From Ooceraea biroi (taxonomy: Eukaryota > Arthropoda > Insecta > Hymenoptera > Formicidae), in assembly GCF_003672135.1 (NCBI RefSeq), contig NC_039506.1:7068001-7132000 (forward strand): DNA of 64,000 bases, read 5' to 3'. The notes under the pieces were generated by a model. The model had not been told where the DNA came from. It did no database searches and was given only the letters and a program-made list of their open reading frames with translations. Every line of letters begins with the position of its first letter. Position 1 is the first letter of the stretch. The position numbers and the translations under genes were made by a program. This document shows, piece by piece, positions 8,766-22,419 of this stretch.

Positions 8766-11700
8766 TGAATTAACTGAAATAGGTTTCATATTTTATATAT
8801 TAATAAAATAAAGAATTAAAAGTATTAAAATAAAGAAGAAAATTTGGTGAAAGCAATTATGCGCTTAGCTTACTTGGCATTTGGCAAAACTCGGTCTTTA
8901 TCTATTAATCTCGGCATTTTTGCTGGGCGCGACGGGCAGCGATAATTTTAACGAAGGAATTTCATTAGTGCTACTCGAAAGCACAAAACTCGACGTCAGA
9001 TGAATGTTAATGGCATTATTTTCGTTATGTGCATATAATCTGTATAGCGAAGTTAAAAGCGCTCAAAATCTCATTCAGTAATTCGGAGATCTTCTAATTT
9101 CCGGCGGAATTAATCTAAATTTAAATCTCGAATTTTAATCCCGCTCGAATACAACGCGCGACGCCGGCCGCAGATTGCGCTTAAACTATGCGTGGAATAT
9201 ATCGTGGTGTCATTTTCTCCTTCAACCGCGATATAGATTACCCCACGGTCGATTACAAAATTGGCTCGGCCCGTTCTCTCCTTTTTTCCCTTCGTCTGAT
9301 ATTTCGTGCGGCGCAGCTGTGTGATGCGGTCGATTTCAAGGCAATTTTTCTAATACGTCCATAAATCAATTTTAGCGGCGATAGGATTTCAATAACACTC
9401 ACGCAATCGTCGTGTCCGTACAGAACTTTATCCCCGATATCGGATTAATGGTCGGCTACCAACGATTTTTTCGTCGAGCTTCTCGCCTCGATGAAGTTAG
9501 AGTATTCGACGGCGTTTTCCGACTTATTGCTTAAATTACTCGACATAAGTTTGACGAATCCACGTCTTGCAGGTATCTATCGATACGTACGTAATCCCGT
9601 ATCCACGTTGTCACATAATTTTTATTTACATAAAATCGCGTAACCGTGACATTTATATTGCGATTTTAGATTTTTCTTTCAATCCACATGATTTAATTTG
9701 TAGATCGCTATAGTACGTACGTCGCAACATTACCGAATTCTCGTAGACTTCGTTATTTAGAAATCCTCCGAACATTTTACCGCATTATGATTCCTCGGTC
9801 CGCAAAGTTGCAAATCCGCGCGCGATCTTCCTCTTACGTTAAAATATGGATGCCGCTGGTGCGGTGCTAACGCGGATTTCGAAAAGTTTTGTTCGTTAAT
9901 TTCGTTCAAGCGGTCCGCGTCGGCACGACTAAAATGAGAGCGGAATATTTTCGCCAAGTAACTTGCTAATAGTTTGAATCGCACGCGCTGTTTGTGTGCG
10001 ACGTAGTGTTAAATAATCCGAATGCCAGACGAAGAACTTCCCTCCTTCGGTGCTGCTCAACGCGCGTTCATCCTCTCGTTTAATTATAATGTTCTTTATC
10101 GCGATTAACATTTTATCACCTTGTCTCGCTTTGTTTACGGTGCTTTACCGCATACGTTGGTAGCGCATAGTTTATTTATTGATGCCATCGCATTAAACAC
10201 ACCGCGACGATGTACAGAGTGCACGTACTAATTACATAATTGAAATAATGGTAACGGTCAGTATCGGGTCCACCATTTGTAACCGTCCGGTCAATATTGC
10301 GGGACTCAGTATCGCATTGTTTACAGCATGTGAATGGAAGAGTATAGTAATATTATTGATTATCGGGTCTATATGTATCGAAAATGTCGCGACGTATACA
10401 TGCCAGTATAATTAATTAATGTCTGGCTATATGTTAAATAATTTATATTCTAAATTGATTGATCTTTTTCATCAATCTGATCGCGTTTAAATGGAGGGGA
10501 AAAGGATGATGGAGTTGGTCGAGTCTCTTTTGTACTCTCGTGCTGAACATCCCAGTCCACTTGACAAATCGGGGCACAACGGTTCCAGATTGCGCAGTGT
10601 CCGGTAAACACTTGCTGCGATTCAAGAAAGAGACTACTTTTCAACTTACAATCCGGTTCTTTTGTGACGCTGCAATATGGAACTAACAAGCCAATGCGGG
10701 GATACTACAAGTGCGAAAGAATAAATGCGAAAAATAAAGTTTTCGCGTCTTATAGAGCGAGAGTTCTTAATAACAGAACAATTCTTTATAACAGAAGTTA
10801 TGGCACATATAACGAGGCATGGATTATTGCAACAGTTGAATAGGGTCATAAGCGCTATTAACTTCAGACTTACATGAATTATAATAACACATTTGCTCCA
10901 GTAATTATTCGCGAACAATCAAGCAGTAAAGTTGAAATGCATATAGAGATTAATCCGATAAATTACATATTAACCGCAATATATTATTTTACATTCTGTA
11001 AAAATTCCGCGTAAATAATTTGTATTAATGTGTGTTAAATAAATCTACTTGCGATTCCATCAGATAATTAAAGAAAAAGTTTCAATATGTGTGTACTGAT
11101 ATTCTTAACAAAATAGTAATGTACTAACACATATTTGTATCTGTTTTGATGCGGATGATAAAATGACAATGAACCGCGAGAACGATAACGGTAGTCGCTT
11201 ACGAGAGATTAGAATGTAAAATTGCGCTGTACATCACCGGAGATGCGGAAAGGATATTTGAAGTTATGAGGATCCCCGATGAGAAAACAGGATAACAGCG
11301 CGATGCCAAACGATCGGGCTATATTTCAAAGTTTATCTTCGATTGAGAGATCTCACCGAGTTATTGAATGGGCGGAGCATTCGCGTGTCATGATCGCATG
11401 GACTTCATTAAAAAGTTGCGAGCTGAAGGCACAAGAATATTCAATGGCGGTTTAATTGATGAGCGGTCGATATGCGCAATAAAAGCGATACCGTGTCTAC
11501 ACCCACGGAAACTGACAGCTAGAATTTTTTAACGGGCTATCCTCCTCGCGAATGTTATTTTCGAAATTGAAGGAAACTCTCCACAACTTTGTTATTACCA
11601 CAAGATAGATAGGTCAAGGCGATTTTGGCGATACGAGTTCTCTATCAAAGTGTTACGATGATGCATTTGAGAAGATTCGTCTCGATCTCTCGAGCTGCAG

Positions 11701-14700
11701 TTATAAACGTAGAAGTGCAATGCGCAATATGACAAGATAAATATGTCCCATCGACTCGTTAACTCGAAAGTTATCACACGATAACGTTTTATGTGAATGT
11801 AATCACTTATCAAAAGTGCAAGTAATGGTAATAATAATTCTATTTAAATGCGTATATATATATATAAACGTAATTTATTTTTTATATTATAATTTCATTT
11901 AATTTAATTACTTTATGACTTAAATGAGGAAATTTTACTTGTACGAAACTTAAATATAATTAATTTAAAATAACGAGAATAATTAAGAGTAAAGAAATGT
12001 ATACGAACATGAAGTTTGTGAATTTATGTAATAAATGGTTTAAAGATGCAAATTACCAGCTAACAGGCAGAGCAGGGTCAAACGAGCTTTAACCGCGCGC
12101 TCGTTAGCCAGACGTTGAGGTTGAAATAAATAAGTGCAATTTATTAACACTCTGTGAACGAGGGGTTCGCACGCACCATGTTCCAATCCCGTACATTTTC
12201 GCTCCACGTTTTACATATGAAGCAAAAATAGCTAATTTTTTTCCTAACACCTTAAAAAATTTATCTCATTACATCAAGCCACGTTCATGTAATTTTCTAT
12301 CAGATTGCTTAAAAAAAAAACAAATATGGATTGTCAATAAAAGTATCAAAAAAAGAATTATTAATCGTGTTTTTTACTAATAATGTAAATTACTTTAATG
12401 AAAATCGTGTCTGATATTCCCGAAACGATTCCGTAGTATTCCTGGAACTGCACTTTATTTCACGGGTGAACCACCCGCCAAATTGGGCGAGTTGCCAGGA
12501 TAACACGAATTCGCTTCGTAAATTTGAGCTGACTGCGTAAACTCTATCGTTGCATTATTAATCGCCATACGGGCATAAGTATTTCTAGAATGGCACGAAG
12601 TAAGTTCGCGTTATCATCTAGACCGAGACTCTGGGCTCAAGTTCGCGAACGTAATTCATGCCAATTAGAGTTGCCTTATCCATTCCGGTGTCTAGATGTT
12701 CTTGGGATACCACGATCGCGCACAGAGAGGGGAAGAGAGACAGAGAAAGAGAGAGCTAGAGACTGATTCTCTTGGAAGAAGAATCAAATCCAAGTTGCGC
12801 TGGCTTAAATTGCTTCGGACAAATTACTTCGGTATCACGCTTGGAAATAACTTCCCGATTCATTTCGAATCCGAAATTTACTATGTATAATTCTGCTGAG
12901 ATTGGTCAACTTTCTCTCGACGTGATATACTACTATACATACCTTAAGTTAGGACTTGGAATTTTCAATTTTGATTTCTGTGCTTGCTTCAATTAATATT
13001 TCAATGCCCTGGAGCAAATTTTCATGCAGATTATTCCAAATTTATATTATAATTTATATTACAATGAAACTTTTGACTAATCTGCAATCAACACTTTCTT
13101 CAGGAACGCTATTTGAGATAGTCGATGTTAAATAATCCGATACAATAAAGCCTTGAGACAACTCTGAAAATTTTATTCATAGACAAAAGTAATAATACTA
13201 GAAATTAATAATTATCTACCATTTAAAAAGTATAACAAGGGTTACGCCGATCCATTGTTATCTTTTTCACCGTGGATGATGCCGATGCCTTTCGGGCCAA
13301 ACTAATTTAAAAACTTGGCAGTTCCTATGAATAATTTCGAGAGGGACTATGTGAGGATCAGGCGAAATCCTGCATTTGTTGAAGAACGCTCAAATTGCTG
13401 AACGTACAGAAATTTCCACGCACCGTAAACGCTCACCAACGCACGGGAGAACCCTATACGTGTGTAATGTACACGCTGTTCCGTGGTTTAGTTCCCGCGA
13501 AATCCAGTATTGTTCACCTCCTCGTTTTCAACGTTGCGATTCCATGCGAACCATGTTGTTTTCCCCGTTCTTACCGCTTTTATCCGATTGTTTTGGTACG
13601 TCTATGATTCTTACATCGTTTCATTCGCGTCCTATAAAATATCGTTCGCGATGCAACAATAAATAAACAAATCCATTTCTCCATTAATTCTTCGCAGCAA
13701 CTCGCTCCTCTTCACTTTAGCTCGATCAATTGATCATTAAAAGGTAAGGACATTTTTCATACCTTCCTTTCTCTTTTTTTCTGAAAATATACACTCTTAA
13801 GATCAAAAGATCTGGATCGGCAACGTGAATCAGTCGATTCTAATAATCGATCTGCCTTCTTCTATTTTGTCTTTAAATATTTGTACACACATATCTCTAA
13901 GATTACATTATGATATTTTATATCATCTACAAAATAATCTATCAGAGAGAAAAAACTCGATACTATTATTTCATCATTCACAAAATGAAAATTGATATAT
14001 TTTATCCTTTTCTTAAACTCGACCGCGCGAATTATCATAATTTCTCTCTCTCTCTCGTTCACCTGGTAAATTTATTATTATCAGTGTGAAACTCCGCTTT
14101 ATACCGCGATACGTGGATCAGGCCGCATTAGATTCTCCCGGTGAAATCCCTTTTGCGTTCAACTCGGATAAAGCGACCCGCACCTAGAATCCACCGCGTC
14201 AATGGCCTAAATTCTGTGGATGGATGCGACGACCGTAAGTAAAGAGGAAAAGGAGCGGCAGCTTCGCGCGCTGCCTGCTTGCCTGCCTGGCTTCCTGCAA
14301 GGCGAGTGTTAACGCACGTGCACAGCTGTTGCTCGAACGTTATGCCAAGTTTTATTCAAAATGTAGCGCATCTCGCGAGCACGGACGATCTCTGCGATTT
14401 GTCGGCATAATTAAGAGCGATTTCGCGAAGCGTGAAAATAAACGTCGATCCCGTCGACTGGGTTGCATTCTTGCGCCGAGCTACCGGTATATTACGGCTG
14501 CATATTTCAGCTTTCACATTTCAGCGAGCCGTTTTACCCGCTCTTACCGTCGAATTATCAACGACATGCTTCAAAAACCTGCCCGCTTGCGACCGTTAAA
14601 GCTTAATTGCACCGTGAGCTAACTGCCGTTGCGCTAATGAGTTTCGAATAAAAGCGTTAATGCAGCATCATGTCTGTAAATACTCCCGCGCCGCGTTGAT

Positions 14701-15230
14701 TTTTGCCGATCTAAGCATCGGCTGACAAGGGCCTTCTCGTGTTTGTGCAAGGCGAATGTAAATTGCAATGTTCGTATGCGAGCAGTTGCGTTTTCATCGG
14801 CGTTCTTATTTGCATTTTTACAGAGCATCGCCGCGCATATAAGCGTGAAACGCACATACGTAGAATGGACCGACTGTGTGCGCTCCAATTTTCCAGCTAT
14901 TCATTGAATTGCTCGTGATTAACTCCGTCAGTTTCAATTTTTGCTATAGATCGTAAGCGCAAATTATCAACTATCGTCAACCAGTACCAGAAAACGTTAT
15001 CTGTCCAATCTTTACGAATCGATATCGATATTGATGCACTTGACGAGCGCAATTATAAAATGAATGTATCAGTTACGAAGAAATAAAATATATAAAATGA
15101 CACTTATTATCTATTTTGCGTATATATTATATCACATAGTAAAAAGATTCGCAAGTACTTCGCAAAAGTTGAATGGCATACACATTCTGAACTGGCCGAT
15201 CCATCTTGCACGGTCAGTTTCTTGAATATA
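8766..15230. other. Gene-poor AT-rich stretch
   Basis: I see no convincing exon chain here. There is a TA microsatellite at 11853-11866 and a short CT tract near 14048. At 10440-10840 three registers on the + strand and two on the - strand are open at once. One + strand register from an ATG near 10492 (MEGKRMMELVESLLYSR) ends at a GGTAAAC donor-like site near 10606, which could be a first exon, but no partner exon was found. The block at 14.1-14.9 kb is more CpG-rich and could be regulatory. Confidence 0.5.
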
Positions 15231-15234
15231 TGGG

Positions 15235-15242
15235 TATAAAAG
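15235..15242 (+). promoter_or_regulatory. TATA box (TATAAAAG)
   Basis: GGGTATAAAAGTATCG is a near-perfect TATA element. An initiator-like CTCAGCTCG occurs about 33 bases downstream, near 15268. A short open region with several overlapping frames (15309-15540) follows. One register contains KSQQSKLNKLLVKLLASKN, a striking amphipathic helix, preceded by TATCAG. No ATG-led frame of length links promoter and helix, so the transcript, if any, is undefined. Confidence 0.35.
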
Positions 15243-16119
15243 TATCGTGCTCTCACTTTTTATAAGCTCAGCTCGGCCTGTCATGAGGAGCTGACGTTCT
15301 GGCAACATGTGTCAGAACTTGAAGATTGTCGGAAACTTCTTTTAGAGAAAGTAGTTATTTTCTATTGGATGCCTATCAGTCGCACACGCACGATTACGGA
15401 GGAAAAGTTTCGCAATTCTTCAAGATTCTTTCACCAAATCGCAACAGTCCAAACTCAACAAATTACTCGTCAAATTACTTGCGTCGAAAAATGATACTCG
15501 CACTTGGATGGAATGTTTTCTTACATATATAGTCTTCATGCTTTTGTAATCGCGAATAAATTGTGAGATTATTTTTTCATATTATTCAATGTTCTTATGT
15601 TATATTATAATTGCACTGCTTTCCTTTGCAGAAACGTAATCGCGATATGTGGACAAAACATGAATAATCCATCGGCGAATCGGGTGTAAAGTTAACAACG
15701 CAAACATGGTACATCGATTTATCTTGCGACAATGAAAGAAACGTATCAATGGTCTTTACAGCGTCCGAGTATTTTGGAGCCTCGCTGGAGAGCGATCAGA
15801 TGCATGGTCTGTTGCATGCGAATGCGCTTCCTATACGCTGAATATTCATGCAACAATTTGTAATTTGTATCGAGCCAGAGGTCCGCACATACATTTGCAA
15901 CCATCAACATAATTTTTCATCCTCGGCAATCCTCGAATAAAGCAATTTTTCCGAATCACGAAACTAATGAATTTTAATCGTATCAAGCGACTTGCGTTCG
16001 TGCTGCTCGCGACGCCATACATCTGATTGCCATCTTGCGTGTGTGAGAGAAAAATCTTTTATTAGAAGCTACGTAATTGCAATGCTTTACAGCTGTTGAT
16101 TAACCCGCCCGGAGGTGGA

Positions 16120-16164
16120 TAGAAAGAAAGAGAGAAAGATAGAAAGAGAGAGAGAGAAAGAAAA
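16120..16164. repeat. GA-rich microsatellite
   Basis: An imperfect (GA)n/(GAAA)n tract of about 45 bases in non-coding DNA. Confidence 0.85.
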
Positions 16165-16640
16165 TAAAAACTGACAAAAATTCAATTTAATTCTATTTGT
16201 AGAATTTCGATACTATAGTTACGTTAAATTATTTTAACGTAATTTTTGTACGGGAATAGAATAAAGCGTAACTTGAGTACACATTGTATAATATGAATCT
16301 ATTTCACGAGACGATAATTACATTTCCAACAAATCCGATCACGGTCAGAATTGTCGATAACATCAAAAACCCAACCAAAAAAGACTTCAATTCATTTTGT
16401 CCAAATTTTATTTCGAAGCGAATTCTTTTATTTGATATCGAAATTCACATGCGTTCAAATTCTCGCTCGACTCCCTGCAATTCAATACAAATCTTGCGAG
16501 CATTCAATGGTGCGCGCACGTGTATCTTTCACGTATCAGTAAACGTAAACGGCACCAAGTTGTAAAACAGAAATTATCGGGGAGAACGGTACATGTCGGA
16601 TTGATAGAACACTCTCGATACCCAAGGGTACGTTGAAAAC

Positions 16641-16814
16641 GTGCGTCGACACGAGAAATCTCTCAAGCGCGTCGACAATATCCTGCCGTTTTTCGCGTAA
16701 CGTTTCTTGCGCTTGCACGCCCCGTCTCAGCTGTTCTCGAATCTCTCTTCGGGAAATTAGCAGATCCGCTATGCGTTGTTCTCGCTCATGTTGCTGCTGC
16801 TGCTGTTGCCGCAT
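16641..16814 (-). CDS. Gln-rich helical exon candidate
   Basis: On the - strand an ATG at 16814 opens 58 codons: MRQQQQQQHEREQRIADLL, then ISRREIREQLRRGVQAQE and LREKRQDIVDALERFLVSTH. The pattern of Arg/Glu/Gln with Leu/Ile every three to four residues is a strong amphipathic helix or coiled coil, unlike the chance frames nearby. The six Gln codons are mixed CAA/CAG. The frame is open upstream to 16904 and downstream to 16536. A weak GTTTTC donor follows at 16640. I do not recognise the protein, and no second exon was found. The opposite strand gives Cys/Ser-rich text typical of an antisense shadow. Confidence 0.4.
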
Positions 16815-17007
16815 CCTGCTGAATCGCAGAACTGCGAAAAAGCTGCTGCTCGTCTCGCCACCGTTTGGCACGTCGACGATGAGGAGACGGCGAGAAAATA
16901 GCAATACGAGAGGAGGAAAGGGAGGAAATACATAATACGGTTATTGTAACGAATCGGGACATTAATTATCTAAAAGTTCACGCTGGCATTGGCGACTGAC
17001 GATCGAC

Positions 17008-17016
17008 TATAAAAAG
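17008..17016 (+). promoter_or_regulatory. TATA box with short leader exon candidate
   Basis: CGACTATAAAAAGCGG is a good TATA element at the edge of a CpG-rich block. About 90 bases downstream, ATGCGAACG (17106-17114) is followed at once by the strong donor GTAAGA at 17115. Genes for secreted insect proteins often have a first coding exon of only a few codons, so this could be such a start (family knowledge plus inference). If unspliced, the ATG gives a short hydrophobic 26-codon frame. No second exon was identified. Confidence 0.35.
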
Positions 17017-17520
17017 CGGAAGAGACGATGAGCACGAAGAGCAGCCGATCGATCACTCGGTCGGTCGATTGGTCGGTTGATTCAACCGAGCGAAAAGAGG
17101 AGAGAATGCGAACGGTAAGAGCCTTCACGAGTTGCATTTTCTCTCTTATCCCCTCTAGTCTGTGCTCCCTCATGTTCTATCGGTAGTTGGTCGACCGATC
17201 TCGCTTCACAACGACGCGGCTGGCGAGGGTGCCGACCAACGTCCCGACGCCGCCGTCGGGTACGGGCCAATGCCCATCCGCATTTAAACGGGCAGAATTT
17301 CGAACGGAGAGCGGAGAGCGAAAGGGTGGTAGTAGTATAGTATCGATAATACGTTCCTCGCGCGCGCATGCCGGTATCGGCGTATCGAATCGGCGCGGGC
17401 AAATTCAATGGAATTACTCTCTCGACGTCTCGCACTCGCCAACGAGAAGCGACTCGAGTGCGTACTTGAAAATACGCCGCTTGAACCCGGACGCGGACGA
17501 TGTACCCCGATAAAAGGGCT

Positions 17521-19400
17521 CTCCGCGGCATCGTGACTTTGTTCGTAAATTATTCTGCTCCGACGCGGCCCCGTACATTCCCCATATACATACCTATATA
17601 CATCGTGCCCGCCTGACACAGAATTTTTAATTCTGCCGTTATTTTATCCTACGAACTGGAAACAATGATTCGCCGCATAAAAGTAGCGGGACCTTCATGC
17701 CGAACATTTTCAATCAACATATTTTATTTCACTCTTTTCCGCCCTCCGATGTGCGATGCATTTTTCGGATATAAATTTGTTTGCGTGTATATTGTGTATA
17801 AAAGCAGTATAAATATTGCGTCCACGCAGTAGGGATTCTCAAAGTAGGGGTGGATTGCGACACGATTTGGAGGCAACCGCGAGAGAACTGATTGGGTGGG
17901 AAGAAGGAAGAAGTTATGTAAATCTTTTGTGTATACATTCGATTCTATTACTTATCGAATTCCTGCCGTGAAAAACAGGGAGGCGTGACAGTTCCTAAAA
18001 CATCGGAAGGAAAAGTTGCGAACCTCTGAACACAAGCATTCCCGAGCATATACCAACCATTTTCTATCTATCTTCTATTTCTATAATATATGCGCTTAAA
18101 AAGCGGAATTGCCTACGAGGACTTATAGGGTAAAGGGGTACTAAAATGTAGAATTCTAAGAATCCGAAGGCACAAACAGTGCTTTTGGGTAGACGACAAA
18201 GCGAAATAGGTCCTGTTTGGTTTTGTAGAACAATGAATACGAGAACAGTTTTTTTTGGTTACTTGTTTTAAATACATGTAGTTCCGGTGAGGAGCGCATA
18301 CAAAACACGTGTAACTTTAGAACATATTTTATCTGAGTTTGTTTATCCGCTCCCGCATATTCAAAAACAGCAAAAGAGGCATTTTTAAACACCGTAACGT
18401 TGATAATTTCAACGTGAAAGTTTTTTGCAAATAGAGAATTTACATATGTAACGATGTAGCGTGCTTTTGAATCATAAATTAATTCTGAATAAATCTCTGA
18501 TTGCTCGATTCTGCGTTTTTCAGCGGCAAAGTGGTGGGTCACTTGTTATCGTACCACTGATAAAAAACCGTTTTTTCTCCAGTTTTTAAGAAAAAGTTCA
18601 AGAAGAAATAAAAGGTAAGTCGACGTCGTCGCTTCGTTATACACTTTATTCCTCTATTGTCTTCTTATCCATAAGAAAAAACCTGTGCTCCACGTTTCGT
18701 GCATATCTTTGTCCAAGATGCGCTAAAGGAAATCCTTTAGTATCAGCCAGGAGCAGATAAGAACGGAATTTATGGCGAGTAAGTAGATACCATGCTACAG
18801 GGAAAGAACGCGGTGAATCGTCGTTGTAATTATTCGAAGGCCGGAGTCTGAATCAACGTAATCAAAAGAGCACTAATACAGAATCTACGAGATAAGCAAG
18901 CGTAACTTGTGCAATTGCAAACCTGCGCTAGATGAAGAGGCAGATCTCTTAGATGTAACTGTCTTCTCATATAAACTGTATTTCCATGTATGAAAGGATA
19001 AATCCTCATATATTTTTTTCTTTTATTCTATATTCATAAAATCTAAAAATAATCATTATTAATAAATTCCGTAATATATTGCGATGCTGTGATTTATATT
19101 TAATTAATTATATAATATTTATTTAATATCTAATATTATTTTTAAAAATTGATATATTTATTTTTGTAAATCGTTTTTCTTATTTATTACATTTTCTACT
19201 TCTTTCTTTCAAGTTTGGAAACAATATCTCATATAATAATCTCATATGAATCTTTTCGCATTACCCAATAACCAAAAAAAAGAGATGTCAAAGTGATGGA
19301 ATTGTGTTAAAAGTCAATCGTGAGTATTCGCAATTGCTCCCGTAAACTGTCCTCGCGTACACGGGCTGGGCAATTTTTCTCGAAAAGCACACATTATTTA
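17521..19400. other. Gene-poor stretch with one long antisense ORF
   Basis: AT-rich DNA. A 128-codon frame on the - strand (18156-18542) is long for this base composition. Its text (for example FAVFEYAGADKQTQIKYVL) could be protein, but it has no recognisable motif and no other support. The region 18.9-19.3 kb is very AT-rich and empty. Confidence 0.35.
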
Positions 19401-19841
19401 AAACACGGCGGTGCACAATATTATCGGCGAAAAACGCTAGAGAATCGAGCCGCATAAACCGTCGTCGTCATCATCGTCGTCGTCGTCGCCGTGCCTGGTC
19501 GTCGGGGATCAGTGATTTCTCGCGCGCGTGAGGGTGGCAAATCGAATCTCCGAGGACGTTCGCGCGATCAGAAGAAGATGGAAAAGCGAGGAAAAGTCGA
19601 AGGGCCGCGCTTGCCCGAGGGTATCGGAGGTGAGGTGGTATAGGAAAAGCCAGCCACGGGGGCGGAAGAGGATTGGAGGGCCAGAGGAGGGTTGGAGGGC
19701 GACGTGCGAGCGCACAGGGGGTTTTAGGGGTAGGGTAGGATTGGCGGGAGAGAGACGAACGGAGGGATGAATCGGCGCTTGCGTGGTACCGTTCCTATCT
19801 ACTTGTCAGCTAAGCAGAGCTGCCACCACCCCGACGCTTTT

Positions 19842-19900
19842 CCTTTCTCTCTCTCTCTTTCTCTCTCTCGTTCTCTTTCTCTTCTCTCTCTCGCTCTCGT
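19842..19900. repeat. CT-rich microsatellite
   Basis: An interrupted (CT)n tract inside the CpG-rich block. Confidence 0.85.
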
Positions 19901-20680
19901 TCGCCGCGCTACTCGATAACAAACTCTACAGTACCAGTACTGGCACGGTACTCCGAACCACCGGATCGCCCTCTTTCCGCCGCCACCGGTGGTACATCGG
20001 TAACGCAAAACAAACGCGAGCGAAAATCGTGATCGACGCGATTTCTACATCCCTTACGCGCGCACGATAATTCGAGATTTACGTGCACGTGATCGCGCGC
20101 GATTTCCTTGCCGCGATTCCTCGTTGCTTCTACCGGAACGAGTGTATCGGTAAATCGTCCGGTTTTCGCGTGCTCTTCCGCTTTCCCCGGTGGAACTCCG
20201 CGGATGTTCGCATCTTTCAATTGGCGTGCATCCGGATTGCACGTCATCGATCGCGATCGCAACGACGATAGAGACAATGTTTCCAAGTTTCATCTGTTCT
20301 CCCGTCTCTTCTCTCCTTCGCTCTTTCCTTGCGTCCACGATCCAGTGGATCTATATTAGTTCCTGAAAGTTCGCGTAAAGAATGACAAAAGGAGATGGAT
20401 TTGTTGTAACTTCTCGCCGTATTTTTTTCTATGGAACACTCGCACGCAGTTTGTAAAATGTAAGATTGCAATTGCACATATTACTTTGTTGCTCGATTAG
20501 ATAAGACAAACTTGCACGCGTGGGTTCAGTGGATACGAGGCGGTTATTTGGCGGACTCGGGGCTAAATTTCCTACGGGCTGGTTTCACCGATGTCGATTA
20601 ACGTAAACTGTGATTGACTGAGGGTCGGTTGTAGCAACGTCGCTTAGGGCTCTGACATTGCTTAAGTCAATTTTCTCTCC

Positions 20681-20747
20681 GTCTCTCTCTCTCTCTCTCT
20701 CTCTCACATATATACACACACACGCGCGCGCGCGCACACACACACAT
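20681..20747. repeat. Compound (CT)n-(CA)n-(CG)n-(CA)n microsatellite
   Basis: A CT tract is followed by TATACACACACACGCGCG and a return to CACACA. The CA/CG part is alternating purine-pyrimidine and could adopt Z-DNA. Confidence 0.9.
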
Positions 20748-22419
20748 CCCGTTCGCATCTCGGAGAGAACTATAATCTACAAAGGGGTAACCAGGTCGCG
20801 ATAGACCCAGTTGTTGGATCAGGCTTGCCCGAGTTGCGTGATTGATACAACTCAGTCGCCCGTTCGCCGTCTACGCCGATGAATGACGCGTGGACTAGTG
20901 CATTCGACAAATATTCCCGCTTTCAACATCATGAAATCTTCCGCCACACAGCCCGAGCAGAAACGCGACGGATCGATTTTTCATCCCCCTTCTTTGTTGG
21001 ACCACGCGCTCGTGGTTAACGCGTTAATCGACGGACCGGCAAAACTCGCGGCCGCGAAAAAGACGAACGACGACGCGGAGATTGCTCGTCCACCTTGTCG
21101 TTCTCTTTTGTACGCCGCTGGTTATGGTGTATAACTTGTTGCTCCCGGGCAAACGAACGTGCAGCGGCCGCGAATTGCAATTTCAGATCTTCAGCCGGGC
21201 CACCGATGGCAGATTGCCATGCCCGCTTTTGGATATCCTTTTTTTCCTCCCGTTTCCCGCGTCCCTCTCCACCTTTTGCCATCGTTTCGATTCAGCGATA
21301 AAAACGAACGACTGTGCGCGCTTGTTACTCGGAAGTGAGGAGGAGAACGGAGGAGACAGGAAATGAGGGAAAAGCAGAAAGAGAAAGAACAGAAAACATC
21401 CTAAAGGATATACGGGAATCCTCGATCCCGTCGCACTCTCGGCCTTCCTCGTTATTTGCGGCTTAGGACGGCTACAAATCAAACAGAGTCGTCGTGACCG
21501 TACCCTACTATGCCCCCGATATTTGCCGCCACGATTATCCCGTTTTCCCTCGCATGGATTCCCGACCATTCTCTCCAACCTCCTCTGAAGCGAGCGCCGG
21601 CCGATTCATTGTTGGCGGAACGCGCGGATATCAGACAAATTGAAAAGTTCGTGGAGACCGTCCTCGCGAAACCTCGATTCCTTCCCTTACGAAAGAGCAA
21701 ATCGACTGCGGGATATCGCATCGCGGATCGAGAGTATCATCGCGGAAACGAAGTTTCCTTTCTCCGCTTCGGATAATTTCTACACTCGGGCGACCTTCCA
21801 TGTGAATCGCTCATCGGGAGTCGCGATCTAAAGTTGCGAGCGACATCGTCGAACCTAAGGGTGCTGCGCGATAAGGAGGTTTGCTTGCACGGGAAAGAGG
21901 GAGAGAGATATTCCGTTCTCATGAACCGTTAGTTAAAATCAACGGTTCGATCTGATGCCCCGTCGTTTCCCAGAGATGGAACTGAAAAGACGGGAGGAAT
22001 CACTTAAATCTTCGTTAAGTTTAACTAATGTTTCAGAGAGAAAGAAAGAGGAAAAGAATGCTATCTTGATAGCAACTATCATCTCGTGACAGTCTCGATT
22101 TCGCTCGCGTGTCTCAACGCTTGCCTTCCACTTTGACTCTACTCTTGTCCTCTTTCACCCTTTCTTTTTCTCTTCTATCTCTTTTCCTCGCACGGGAGAA
22201 ATTCGATTTCGCGGAACGACGCGGCGGGGTGACAAATTGAATTTTTCTCAGTTGTCCTCTATCAGCCCCGGAGGGACCGAGTCCGGTCCCACGAAGGGCT
22301 TTATTTATTAAAAAGGCTGAGCCTCCGTGCGAAAGTCGCGCACAGCTCACTCTCGAGAGTGACACTCGATTTCAGAGGCAAGTCGCGAGCACGATAAATT
22401 GACCGGGTAAACAGAAGGA

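Noticed and set aside
10443..10842. Transposon remnant with several open frames
   Set aside because: Up to four registers are open at once, but none shows transposase motifs and no terminal inverted repeats were found. Left as a note in the gene-poor stretch.
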